Positions 26,550 to 35,515 of a stretch of 64,000 bases of DNA are shown here, piece after piece. Made by a program: the position numbers and the translations under genes. The first letter of the stretch is position 1. Every line of letters starts with the position of its first letter. Source of the stretch: Clostridiales bacterium (GTDB taxonomy: Bacteria; Bacillota; Clostridia; Christensenellales; Pumilibacteraceae); contig JAFLVE010000106.1 of NCBI GenBank assembly GCA_022511445.1, positions 1 through 64,000 on the forward strand. Direction: 5' to 3'. The notes beneath the pieces were generated by a model. That model did no database searches. It had not been told where the DNA came from and saw nothing but the letters and a program-made list of their open reading frames with translations.

Positions 26550-27548
26550 TTGGCTAAATCGCACAACATTCGATTGATATACGGGATAGTTCTTACGGTT
26601 ATGACCGTCGTTGTCGGCGTAGCCTTTATTATCGCGGTATCCCAAGTGTACTACGGCGGACTGAAAGAAAACCCCGATTATCCGTTCGAGATCGAGCGCA
26701 TAAAGGATCACATCCTCGTTCCGTTTGTGATACTTATTATCTGGATTTACGCAATAATCGGCGGCGCGGTTGTCTCGATAGCATTTCCCCTTATCGAAAA
26801 AAAGAAACCCGTAAAGGACAATGCCGCGATGCTAAAGCGACTGTGCGGACGCATGCCTTCTTCGGGCGGGGAGGAATACACCGCCGCAAAAAGGAAAATC
26901 GCCAAGTACGGTAAAATCCGAATTATCGTTTGGAGCGTAACGTTCGCGCTGTTTCTTGCGGCCGCGATTGTAATTTTTGTTTACGCTTTTAACATAACGC
27001 ACTACCACGCGGACGCGCTCAAAAAGGACATATTGGGCTTTGTGAAAAACGTGCTGACCTGGACGGCGGCCGCGCTTGTTGCGGGTATATCCGCGGTAAT
27101 AGTCGACGAGGTAATGCTAAAACGCGAGGTTGCCGCAGCGGTAACGGCGGTTACAAACGGCGACAAAAGCGCTCCCCCGCTCACAAAGGAAGTTAAAAAA
27201 AGCGTAACCGTCGCCTCCGCCGTTGTGGCGGCAATCGTAGTAGGCGCGGCTATTATCGCCTACATTCTTGCGCCCATGATCGTACAGTCCGTGTTTACGT
27301 CGAACCAAACGGCAATATACGTAACGGTTTTCGTAATTGCGGCGCTTATTACGGCGGGCTTTACGGCATTTAACATACTCAAAGATTATGTTCCCGACAA
27401 GATGAACAAAGTTTTGCTTATCGTTGCGCGCGCCGCGGTAGGAGTTATCGCGGTAACGTTTATAGTGGTAGGCGCTGTCAACGGCGGTGCCAACGACGTG
27501 CTTGTTAAGGCAATCAACATCTGCACCGAGTGTATAGGTTTGGGGTGA
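26550..27548 (+). CDS. Polytopic membrane protein ending in a CXXC motif (CD1871A-like end)
   Basis: 332 residues with about seven membrane helices (10-32, 55-80, 122-148, 165-187, 218-245, 254-276, 287-310). The last residues, KAINICTECIGLG, place C325 and C328 at the membrane edge; this ending resembles the short clostridial CD1871A-family CXXC peptides, which I recall as neighbours of 4Fe-4S and TlpA-like proteins. Here that end appears fused to a larger membrane protein. Start is TTG with AGAGG well placed. The next gene, a 4Fe-4S/TlpA fusion, begins four bases after the stop. A role in moving electrons or disulfides across the membrane is inferred. Confidence 0.6.
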   Translation: MAKSHNIRLIYGIVLTVMTVVVGVAFIIAVSQVYYGGLKENPDYPFEIERIKDHILVPFVILIIWIYAIIGGAVVSIAFPLIEKKKPVKDNAAMLKRLCGRMPSSGGEEYTAAKRKIAKYGKIRIIVWSVTFALFLAAAIVIFVYAFNITHYHADALKKDILGFVKNVLTWTAAALVAGISAVIVDEVMLKREVAAAVTAVTNGDKSAPPLTKEVKKSVTVASAVVAAIVVGAAIIAYILAPMIVQSVFTSNQTAIYVTVFVIAALITAGFTAFNILKDYVPDKMNKVLLIVARAAVGVIAVTFIVVGAVNGGANDVLVKAINICTECIGLG

Positions 27549-27552
27549 GCGA

Positions 27553-29322
27553 ATGAACAAATTTTTCCTATCTATAAAAAATTGGTTTGTGCGCCACATG
27601 CCGACAAAACGCCGACTTATCCAAGTATACGTTGCGCTGCTGTATAACGTAAACTTTAAAGGGATAGCCAACGGCGAGATTTTTCAAGGCAAAAGCAAGT
27701 ATGCGTGCGTACCGGGGCTCAACTGCTATTCCTGCCCGGGCGCGGTTGGCGCGTGCCCGCTCGGCGCGCTCCAAAACGCTTTCGCCCAATCGGGAACTCG
27801 CGCACCGTACTACATACTCGGTATCTTGGGACTGTTCGGACTGCTGTTTGCGCGGACGGTTTGCGGCTTCCTCTGCCCCGTGGGACTGTGTCAGGAGCTT
27901 ATCCACAAAATACCATCGGTAAAAATCAAAAAGGGCCGCGCAACCCGCGCCCTGTCTTATCTTAAATACGTAATACTTGCAGTCATGGTGGTGGCAATGC
28001 CGATATTGTACGGACTGCAAGGAATAGCCGTACCCGCGTTTTGCAAATACATCTGCCCTGCGGGAACCTTCGAAGGCGGCTTGGGACTTCTCGTAAACCC
28101 CATAAACTGGTCGGGAAGTCGGGACCTTCTCAATATGCTCGGTTCGATATTCACTTGGAAGTTCTGCGTACTCATGGTTATTATCGTGCTGTGCGTGTTC
28201 CTGTACAGACCGTTCTGCCGCTTCATCTGCCCGCTCGGCGCCATATACGGCTTCTTTAACAAGATATCGTTTATCGGAGTCAAGGTAGACAAGATTAAAT
28301 GCGTTGACTGCGGACTTTGCGTAAAGCACTGCCAAATGGATATAAAGCACGTAGGCGACCACGAATGCATTAACTGCGGAAGATGCATTAGCATTTGCCC
28401 TGTTAAAGCGATATCCTGGAAGGGCTCCGACCTTTTCAAAAAGCTAACCGAGGAAAATCCCGAAAATCAAGAGGAAAAGCCGGCGCCGCAGCCGATAGTA
28501 AAATCCGTTGCACCCGCGCCCGCGCTTGCCCTTTCTACCGCTACGCGCGGCTCAGCTAAAACAAAATCCGTTTTACCGCCGCCGTTTATGCCGGTATCGT
28601 TTATGAGCGAAACAGACTTGAACCCCGAGATAAACAAATCGACCGTCGAGGACGGCGATATAGAATTCCGCTCGGGAGCACCCCCGCCCGCCGAAAAGAA
28701 AGGTCGACCACGATCGTTTTGGATTCAGTTTGCGGCGTGGGCCGCGGCGATTGCCGTCTTTGTAGGCGCGGCAATTTACTACAACGTAATTGCGACCATG
28801 GAAGAAGTTAAGCACATGGAATTAGGTAAAGACTGTCCCAACTTCACTCTTAAAACATACGGCAAAAACGCCGCTGGCTCATACAGACTGTTGGACGACA
28901 CCTTTACCTTAAGCGATCAGCGCGGCAGCGTAGTCGTAATAAACTTCTGGGCGACCTGGTGCGGACCGTGCGTAGAGGAGCTTCCCCACTTTAACCAAGC
29001 GGCAGTTGCTTTCCCCGACGTAAAGGTTGTAGCAATACACGGCAGTTCGACCGAAAGCGTTTCGCAGTTTATAATCCGTGCGACGTCCACCAAGGAGAGC
29101 TGGCTCGACTACAAAGTATTATTCCTTCAGGACGACCTTGACGGCGAAACTTGTAAAACCTTCCAGCTGCTCGGCGGCAACGCAACGTGGCCCATGACGC
29201 TGGTCGTAAACGCCGACGGCAAAATTACTTATACCAAACAAGGCAAACTAAGCTACGATAAGCTCGTGGAAGAAATACAAAAAGCTAAAATATCAACTTC
29301 GCAAGACAACGAAACAGATTAA
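27553..29322 (+). CDS. 4Fe-4S membrane ferredoxin fused to TlpA-like thioredoxin
   Basis: 589 residues. Residues 1-290 are a NapH-like membrane protein: cysteine clusters at 52-68 and 104-113, FCKYICPAG and FCRFICPLG motifs, then two 4Fe-4S motifs, CVDCGLCVKHC (250-260) and CINCGRCISIC (272-282). A Pro/Ala-rich linker (about 300-385) and a membrane helix (389-413) lead to a TlpA/AhpC-type thioredoxin domain with active site WCGPC at 469-473. The likely function is to carry electrons from the cytoplasm through the iron-sulfur centres to an outside thioredoxin. GGGGTGAG precedes the ATG; it is the second gene of a two-gene operon closed by a terminator. Confidence 0.85.
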   Translation: MNKFFLSIKNWFVRHMPTKRRLIQVYVALLYNVNFKGIANGEIFQGKSKYACVPGLNCYSCPGAVGACPLGALQNAFAQSGTRAPYYILGILGLFGLLFARTVCGFLCPVGLCQELIHKIPSVKIKKGRATRALSYLKYVILAVMVVAMPILYGLQGIAVPAFCKYICPAGTFEGGLGLLVNPINWSGSRDLLNMLGSIFTWKFCVLMVIIVLCVFLYRPFCRFICPLGAIYGFFNKISFIGVKVDKIKCVDCGLCVKHCQMDIKHVGDHECINCGRCISICPVKAISWKGSDLFKKLTEENPENQEEKPAPQPIVKSVAPAPALALSTATRGSAKTKSVLPPPFMPVSFMSETDLNPEINKSTVEDGDIEFRSGAPPPAEKKGRPRSFWIQFAAWAAAIAVFVGAAIYYNVIATMEEVKHMELGKDCPNFTLKTYGKNAAGSYRLLDDTFTLSDQRGSVVVINFWATWCGPCVEELPHFNQAAVAFPDVKVVAIHGSSTESVSQFIIRATSTKESWLDYKVLFLQDDLDGETCKTFQLLGGNATWPMTLVVNADGKITYTKQGKLSYDKLVEEIQKAKISTSQDNETD

Positions 29323-29336
29323 ATTATAATACAACA

Positions 29337-29366
29337 TAAAAAGGAGAGGCTCGCCTCCCCTTTTTG
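29337..29366 (+). terminator. Intrinsic terminator of the redox operon
   Basis: AAAAGGAGAGG and CCTCCCCTTTTT pair around CTCG, with a following T run, 15 bases after the stop codon. Confidence 0.85.
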
Positions 29367-29465
29367 TTTTGCAAACAAGATTTATAATACGCTCCGACAA
29401 CCGATTAAGGAAACCCCTTACACAGCTAACATACGGCTACAAAGTCCTTATCTAAATTCCAAAAT

Positions 29466-29497
29466 AAATAGGACCTGCTTATTCGCAAGTCCTATTT
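29466..29497. terminator. Terminator after the convergent lipoprotein operon
   Basis: AAATAGGACCTGC and GCAAGTCCTATTT pair with one mismatch around TTATTC, flanked by T-rich sequence on both sides. It lies 28 bases past the stop of the 868-residue lipoprotein gene. Confidence 0.75.
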
Positions 29498-29524
29498 TGC
29501 TTTTCTGTATTTTGTTAGAGGTGA

Positions 29525-32131
29525 TTACGCTATCGCCGTGGCGGAAACCGTAAAGCTGACGTTGCCGGTTGTTGCCGTCCAGGATTCGTTAACCATTACC
29601 GTAATGATAATCTCCGACACGCCGGACACGTCCAAACCGTTCTTTAATAATTGGGCGTCACCTTCATCCCTGGATGAGTAATACGTACCGTCTACGGAAA
29701 CCATTATAGCCGTATTGCTATCCCAATCGAAGTACAGTGTCGAAACGTCGGATATCGACAACAAGTAGTTTAAATCCAAATCGTAATCTTCGAACGTGTG
29801 GGTGTATTTCTTAAGCTCGGTTATGACAATCGGGTTTTCGGGCGTACCTTCCTCATAGTTGAACTCGATGTTCAAGTTTACGGTGTAGCTGTCGGCGGAT
29901 CCGTTAACAGTCCTAAATTCCAAAAGAACGCTTCCGGCGTAACCGAGAGTAAGTGTGAACGATCCGTCGTTGGAGGCATATTCATCGCTCAACACATAGC
30001 CGAGCGAATCCATACTGAACACGTATACGTTAAGCTTAATATTGCCCGAGTCGGACGTAAGCGTATAAGTTCCTGCGCCGTCCACGTAAATCGAGTAGAA
30101 CACACCACTGCCCTCGGGGACGACAACGTCTATGTGGTCGTCGCCATCCGATATTTCAAAGGGATTGGACTTAGAGCCCAAAGGCGTGGTAGAAACCGTA
30201 AAGGTGTAAGAGCTGTCGGTGATAGCCACACGAACGACAATCCTGCTTACGTCGGTAACGGACAATCCGTTTGCAAGCTCGTCGAACGACTTGGTATGCG
30301 TGGCGTTGGACGAATCGGTGTAGGTTACGGAAACTATAGTTGCGCTGCTGCCGTTGAAGAAGTAAAGCGTGGTTTCGTCGGTTATGTTATAGAAGTGATA
30401 AACCTCGTCGAGGTCGGGATAATCTTCCATATAGCCGTAGTACGTGCCGAGCTCGAAAATCTCGAACGGCTTTTCGAGCGATCCGTCGGGATCGTCCCCC
30501 ACCAATTTCACGGTTATAACGTAGTCTTCCGCTTGACCGTTAACGGTGGAAAATACGAGGTAGTACGGTGTACGTTCCATAGGCTCGAAGCTTGCGGAGA
30601 AGCCGTCCGGCGTCGACTGAACGGTAGTAAGGACTTGAAGGTCATCGGAAGAAAAACCTGTCTTAACGGTAAGAAGAACGTTGGTGGACGTCGACTTTAT
30701 CTCGCAGGTAACGCCGCCGAATAAAAACGCGCTGTAAACAACCTCGCCGCCCGTGGGGACCTTAACGGTATGAGAGCCCTCGGTCATGGGGAACGGGTCA
30801 TCCACCGTACCTGCGTTAACAACGTAGTATCCGCACCAAACGAGCCATTCCTCGCCTTCGGGAAGAGTAGTGTAGTACATGCTCGTGAACCACGACTCGA
30901 AGCCTGTTTGATCTATGTAAACGGTAAAGAAATCAATGAGCTCGTCCGTTACGGGGTAACGCCCCTCGTCGTTGGACTTGTCGGTATAGGCCTCGACAAG
31001 CGGATAATAGTTTTTCTTTACGCCGTCGACGTTAAACGTAAAGGTTTGACCCTGTTCGTAGATAGCCGTAAAGCTGTCGCTGAGACCTTGAGGCGTAACG
31101 GAACCTTTTCCGAGCGTGGCGTACAAAACGTCGCCGTCCGGCGTACGGTATTTTCCGTCCGCACTTTTTTCGTACTCGAACTCGCCGTTGAGATCCGCCT
31201 CAACAAAGTATCCTTCGTGATTATCCTGCTGAGTGAGTGTGCCCGCGGGAGTAACGTCCACCACTTCGGGCTCCTTTTCCTCTTCGTATTCCTTGACGAA
31301 CTCGAAGCATATTATAGAGTCTTTATTGGCGTCTGCCGCATTTTGGAGCGAAATCTCGAAGTAACTGACCGCTACGTCACCGCCGACTTCCTCGAAGTCG
31401 GAGGGACTTACCACAAACTCGTACGAGAAGTTTTTGTCGGTTGCGGATACGTTGTCGTTACCGAAATCGCTGCCGCCGGAGTGAAGACCGGTCATAATCG
31501 ATCCGAGGTACTGCGTAACGGACAAATCCGCCTCGCCGTACGAATAGACTCTGTAAAAACCTTCCTCGTAGGCCTGGTAAGCAAAGTATATATTCTGGTT
31601 GACGGAAGTAAACTTGATTCCGTACGAGCCGTTGCCTACAACGTACGGGTCGAAATTCTCGAGGTCGAATCTGGAGTTACCCAATCCATCCTCGTAGTAA
31701 CCGCCCACGCCCGTACCCTTAGAGGGCTTGTCGAGCTCCTCTGCGGTCTTGGGTGAAACGGTAATCGTTACTTTGGCGCCTCTTTTTATTCTCGGCGCCT
31801 TGTACGTGAGGTACGTAGGCAATTCCAAAAGGTGGACTTCGATTAAGTCGGCTTTCGTGTCGGGAATGGACTTGCCGATTTCGAGGACAGCAACGCCGTT
31901 GGCGTCCGTCGCAACGCCTTGATAGCATGCGCCCAGTTCGCCGTTGGACTCGACTATACAAGGCTGAACCTTTGCCGTGGTGTACGGATTGCCTGCCTTA
32001 TCCACCACCGTTACCGTGTATGTCGTCGCCGTGTTAGCGTTGGGTTTGTCGCATGCGGCAAACGCAAAAACGGAAAACGCCGCAAGAACGACAATCAAAA
32101 CCAACACGAGTCTTTTTGCAATTCTTTTCAT
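29525..32131 (-). CDS. Large lipoprotein with repeated pre-peptidase-like beta domains
   Basis: 868 residues from the ATG at 32131, chosen because AGGAGAAAT lies just upstream; a longer frame begins inside the upstream gene. Lipobox FAAC (about Cys27), then a carboxypeptidase-regulatory-like domain (TVTVVDKAGNPY, about 35-120), an unknown domain, and at least three repeats of about 110 residues starting GS/GTxxNPxxI and ending in a YxVxV strand, like bacterial pre-peptidase C-terminal domains. No catalytic motif is seen. It starts 32 bases after the TlpA-like lipoprotein gene and likely works with it at the surface. Confidence 0.7.
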   Translation of the reverse strand: MKRIAKRLVLVLIVVLAAFSVFAFAACDKPNANTATTYTVTVVDKAGNPYTTAKVQPCIVESNGELGACYQGVATDANGVAVLEIGKSIPDTKADLIEVHLLELPTYLTYKAPRIKRGAKVTITVSPKTAEELDKPSKGTGVGGYYEDGLGNSRFDLENFDPYVVGNGSYGIKFTSVNQNIYFAYQAYEEGFYRVYSYGEADLSVTQYLGSIMTGLHSGGSDFGNDNVSATDKNFSYEFVVSPSDFEEVGGDVAVSYFEISLQNAADANKDSIICFEFVKEYEEEKEPEVVDVTPAGTLTQQDNHEGYFVEADLNGEFEYEKSADGKYRTPDGDVLYATLGKGSVTPQGLSDSFTAIYEQGQTFTFNVDGVKKNYYPLVEAYTDKSNDEGRYPVTDELIDFFTVYIDQTGFESWFTSMYYTTLPEGEEWLVWCGYYVVNAGTVDDPFPMTEGSHTVKVPTGGEVVYSAFLFGGVTCEIKSTSTNVLLTVKTGFSSDDLQVLTTVQSTPDGFSASFEPMERTPYYLVFSTVNGQAEDYVITVKLVGDDPDGSLEKPFEIFELGTYYGYMEDYPDLDEVYHFYNITDETTLYFFNGSSATIVSVTYTDSSNATHTKSFDELANGLSVTDVSRIVVRVAITDSSYTFTVSTTPLGSKSNPFEISDGDDHIDVVVPEGSGVFYSIYVDGAGTYTLTSDSGNIKLNVYVFSMDSLGYVLSDEYASNDGSFTLTLGYAGSVLLEFRTVNGSADSYTVNLNIEFNYEEGTPENPIVITELKKYTHTFEDYDLDLNYLLSISDVSTLYFDWDSNTAIMVSVDGTYYSSRDEGDAQLLKNGLDVSGVSEIIITVMVNESWTATTGNVSFTVSATAIA

Positions 32132-32163
32132 AATATTTCTCCTTATAATCTTAGTCGGTAATT

Positions 32164-35100
32164 TTAATCCGCACTGTACGGACCGAAATACTCGTAGTGA
32201 GCGCACAGTCTCAACCAGTCGGTATCAAGCTCGGGGAAGCCACCCACGCGCTTACAGAACATATCGAGTGCGTCGCGGAGAGGCTCGGTGAGCTTTACGC
32301 ATCCTCTGTCGAACGATCCCCTATCCGCGTCGCCTTTATTTTCAAGCGCCATGTCGTAGTAGTTTTGCATAAGCAAGGTGTAGTCCTTGTAACGGGACTT
32401 GTCGATATTATATTTGTCGTCGTAGAGCACAAACGTTTGGTTATAGAGATTAAGATAGAACGTTATCAAAAAATCAGCAAGCTCTCCCACCGTACCGCGT
32501 GCGGTAAGCGCATTTAACATATCGTCGTCGTTGATATACGCGGTGTCACCGTAGGTATTGTAAATCTCGGTAAGGATACTTATCCAATCGTCCTCCTTGA
32601 GTGCGGAGCCCTTAATTTCGGCAAGACCGTTATACTCCTTCCATCCGCCCGAAGGTTTGGCCTTCCCCCATACCTTCACAAAGATATTGTTAAGCGTGGC
32701 TATAACTTGATTTCTGTCACTGTAGGTAAATACAAGCTCGAGCGAGCCGTACTCGAAGAAGCGCACGCCGGTAAGGAAGTCGACGTAGATAGGGTCGTTA
32801 GTATTTGCAACGTACTCGCCGTTTACTTTAATATACTCGCCGTTTGCGTTCTTTTTGGCGTTGTAGTAATATCCGTCCTCGCCGAGCACGGGCTGAACGT
32901 ACATGATGTTGGTTACTTGGGTCATATTGTCGTCCGTGGTTGTAAAGAGGTTGGACGCGGCGTACTGCCATACGTAGTAGGTAGGTCCGAGATATTCCAC
33001 GGTAAACGTGTATTCGCCCGTAACGCCCATATCGTTAAAGCATGTAGCAAGAATATACTTTTCGCCGGCTTTGAGATAGTAAGTAATAATAAAGTTGTAT
33101 TCTTCGTCGGGATTTTCAAGCTGGCTTTCCGATGCTACCAAATACACCTCGGCAGGGGCGCCATATTCTGACAACCACGCCATAGTGTCGGAGAGCTCTT
33201 TGCTCTGCGAGCGGAAACGGTACACACCGTCCTGTTCGGGTACAAACAGATACTTAAAGCCGCGAGGTACTATAAGCCTTGTAAGAAGCACGTTGTTTTT
33301 ATATTCGTTAGGAATGTTTTTAAGGTCGGGAATTTCCCCGTCGTAAGCGGCGACCGTAGGCACCGCGGTGGAATCGAGCAAGCCGCGGATAGGGTTGCGT
33401 GCGGGTCTGTTAATACCGGTGTCGGTCTCGTCCGTGCCGTAGTGGTCGAAGTACCTGCAATATTCAAGCCACATCTTGTCGGTATATTTGTTGCCCATCT
33501 GCTTTTTAATGAATTTTTCCATTAGGGCTTTAAGCTCGTCGTTAATAAGCGTAAGACCGTAAAGCTCGGAGTTGTTTGCCGCCTGCGCCCAAACGGTTAT
33601 GGCGTAGGTGTCGTCCAGTTCGGGATTATAGTTAGGGTCGTCGGTATCGTCTGTGGTGTTGTAGTTAAAGTAGCCGTTTATAGCGAACTCCGAAATGCCC
33701 CAAGTAGTGTTAAGTCTCTTGTTAAACGCGCTTACACCCATTAATTCCGCCAAAACGTACGGACCGTCGACCGTATCTTTATGATAGAAGCCGTCTTCGT
33801 CTTTAACGACTGTTATATAAGTATTAAAGTCGTTACCGTCCCAGTCGCGCGCCGCTTCTCTCGGCATGTCGAGCGACGGCACGTCGATCTGCGGTATGGA
33901 AAGCATACGCATATTCTTTATACGCACCGTGTCGGCGCCCTCCGACTGCTGCTCGTCCTTAACGAACATAAGGCACAGCGCGTACTCGCCCGGCTCGGTA
34001 GCTACAAGCGCGAAGCACGATTGCCATTTACCCCACTGCTCCGTTCCCGTGTACTCGTAAACAAGCGAGTTGTTTACGATAACGTAGAAGTAGTCGTAAA
34101 GGTTTTCGCACGCCCATTGAAGATCGAACGCAAGCACAACCTTGCCGTTTTCGTCCGCAACGTCCGCGGCGGTAATGTTCACCTTGGTGTAGATGGTTGC
34201 AAACGAGTAGTTAATGCCGGTGTTTGCCGGATAGATATACTTTTCGTTATTGGTCTCGCCTATTAACCAAGGCCACGAATATTCGGCGTCCTCCGCCTCC
34301 GTTTCGGGATAGTACGAGCCGGTAAAGCCGGTACCGTTAATCGCGGCTTCTATCTCGGACGAGGCGGGCTGGGATACGGTGGGCTTTTCGCGAACAGGTC
34401 CATCGCCGCCCGGAGGAGTATCGCCGTCGCCGCCCGGAATGGTGTCCTGGACATAATTGTCCGAGGTGTATTTTTCGAACAGCTCGGCGAACGTCGCCCT
34501 ATCCATACTACCCGTGTGAATAAGCGCAATAACGCCGTAACGATCGACAACAACCGATACGGGAATAGCCGTCATAGCAAAGTGGTACGGCATTTCGTTT
34601 TCGTCGATTGCAAGCGGGTAGGACAGGTTGTACTGATTGCCGTCGTCGTCATAGTAAGTAGCGTTTCTGTACGCTCTGATGTCCGCTACTCTGTCCACGC
34701 CGAGAAGCGGTACGTCTATACCGAACACCTCGGCCTGGGGTTTGTATTTTCTGTAAACAAGCTCGAGGTCGGGCATTTCCGCAACGCACGGCGAGCAATG
34801 CGTGTTCCAGAAGTTGAGAAGCACCATTCTCTTGCTTTCCAGAACGGTGGAAAGCGTATATGTTACGGGGTTGTTCCTGTCGGTCTCGTCGGTTATCGAA
34901 AAATCGTAAATAACGTCGCCTTCCTTGTAGACCTTGGTCGAAGGAATCTCGCTCTTAATAACCGAGGACGTCGCATGAATAAGCAACGAATTCTTGTCCG
35001 CGGACGTCTTGTATACGTTGGATTCGGCAAGCGTGTAGCCGAGCGGGAGATTGTCTACCGCAATGTCGTAAACGCCCTTGTCGGCGTTAAACGTGTACTT

Positions 35101-35316
35101 GCCGCTTTTATCGGTCTTGCCGGACGAAACGGTCTTGCCGGACGAAGACGCGGTTACGGAAACGTCGGGCAAGCCGAGCCCGCCCATACTCGTAACGTAA
35201 ATCGAATATGTGGTTTTTCCGCCGCCGTCACCGTTGCAGCTGCACGCGGTAAGAACGGGAAATATTAAAAGTGCGGCGCAAATCAGAAATAAAAATAGCT
35301 TTTTCGATTTGGTCAT
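32164..35316 (-). CDS. Giant lipoprotein with TlpA/ResA-type thioredoxin domain
   Basis: 1050 residues from the ATG at 35316, which has GGAGG five bases upstream; an ATG 18 bases earlier overlaps that site and is rejected. Lipobox LTAC (Cys25), a carboxypeptidase-regulatory-like domain (about 36-115), then a TlpA-type domain (about 130-290) whose active site is FWNTHCSPC (C174, C177). Residues 330-1050 are large beta-rich and helical segments of unknown kind with several aromatic-rich stretches. It likely reduces or isomerises extracytoplasmic disulfides or sulfur compounds. It converges on the operon with the 4Fe-4S/TlpA fusion, a plausible electron donor. Confidence 0.8.
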   Translation of the reverse strand: MTKSKKLFLFLICAALLIFPVLTACSCNGDGGGKTTYSIYVTSMGGLGLPDVSVTASSSGKTVSSGKTDKSGKYTFNADKGVYDIAVDNLPLGYTLAESNVYKTSADKNSLLIHATSSVIKSEIPSTKVYKEGDVIYDFSITDETDRNNPVTYTLSTVLESKRMVLLNFWNTHCSPCVAEMPDLELVYRKYKPQAEVFGIDVPLLGVDRVADIRAYRNATYYDDDGNQYNLSYPLAIDENEMPYHFAMTAIPVSVVVDRYGVIALIHTGSMDRATFAELFEKYTSDNYVQDTIPGGDGDTPPGGDGPVREKPTVSQPASSEIEAAINGTGFTGSYYPETEAEDAEYSWPWLIGETNNEKYIYPANTGINYSFATIYTKVNITAADVADENGKVVLAFDLQWACENLYDYFYVIVNNSLVYEYTGTEQWGKWQSCFALVATEPGEYALCLMFVKDEQQSEGADTVRIKNMRMLSIPQIDVPSLDMPREAARDWDGNDFNTYITVVKDEDGFYHKDTVDGPYVLAELMGVSAFNKRLNTTWGISEFAINGYFNYNTTDDTDDPNYNPELDDTYAITVWAQAANNSELYGLTLINDELKALMEKFIKKQMGNKYTDKMWLEYCRYFDHYGTDETDTGINRPARNPIRGLLDSTAVPTVAAYDGEIPDLKNIPNEYKNNVLLTRLIVPRGFKYLFVPEQDGVYRFRSQSKELSDTMAWLSEYGAPAEVYLVASESQLENPDEEYNFIITYYLKAGEKYILATCFNDMGVTGEYTFTVEYLGPTYYVWQYAASNLFTTTDDNMTQVTNIMYVQPVLGEDGYYYNAKKNANGEYIKVNGEYVANTNDPIYVDFLTGVRFFEYGSLELVFTYSDRNQVIATLNNIFVKVWGKAKPSGGWKEYNGLAEIKGSALKEDDWISILTEIYNTYGDTAYINDDDMLNALTARGTVGELADFLITFYLNLYNQTFVLYDDKYNIDKSRYKDYTLLMQNYYDMALENKGDADRGSFDRGCVKLTEPLRDALDMFCKRVGGFPELDTDWLRLCAHYEYFGPYSAD

Positions 35317-35393
35317 AGGAACCTCCATAAACAAAAAAACAGCAATCGAAAATAGTATTCGACGCCATTGTCACAACCGAATATAGTGTTAAC

Positions 35394-35422
35394 ATTATAC
35401 ATTATATGCTAATTTCTGTCAA
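35394..35422 (-). promoter_or_regulatory. Consensus promoter of the TlpA-lipoprotein operon
   Basis: On the minus strand TTGACA (35417-35422), 17 bases, TATAAT (35394-35399). The start of transcription would be about 70 bases before the ATG. Confidence 0.85.
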
Positions 35423-35515
35423 GCGATTTAACAGCTCGGCGGCTATATTGCCTTCCGCGAGCGCCTTTTTACCTGTTTATGAATAGACCGATAAAGGCGG
35501 TTACCTTCACCTGTT

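Noticed and set aside
32132..32206. Longer N-terminus for the 868-residue lipoprotein
   Set aside because: It would overlap the upstream gene and put 25 residues before a normal signal peptide; the ATG at 32131 has its own ribosome site.
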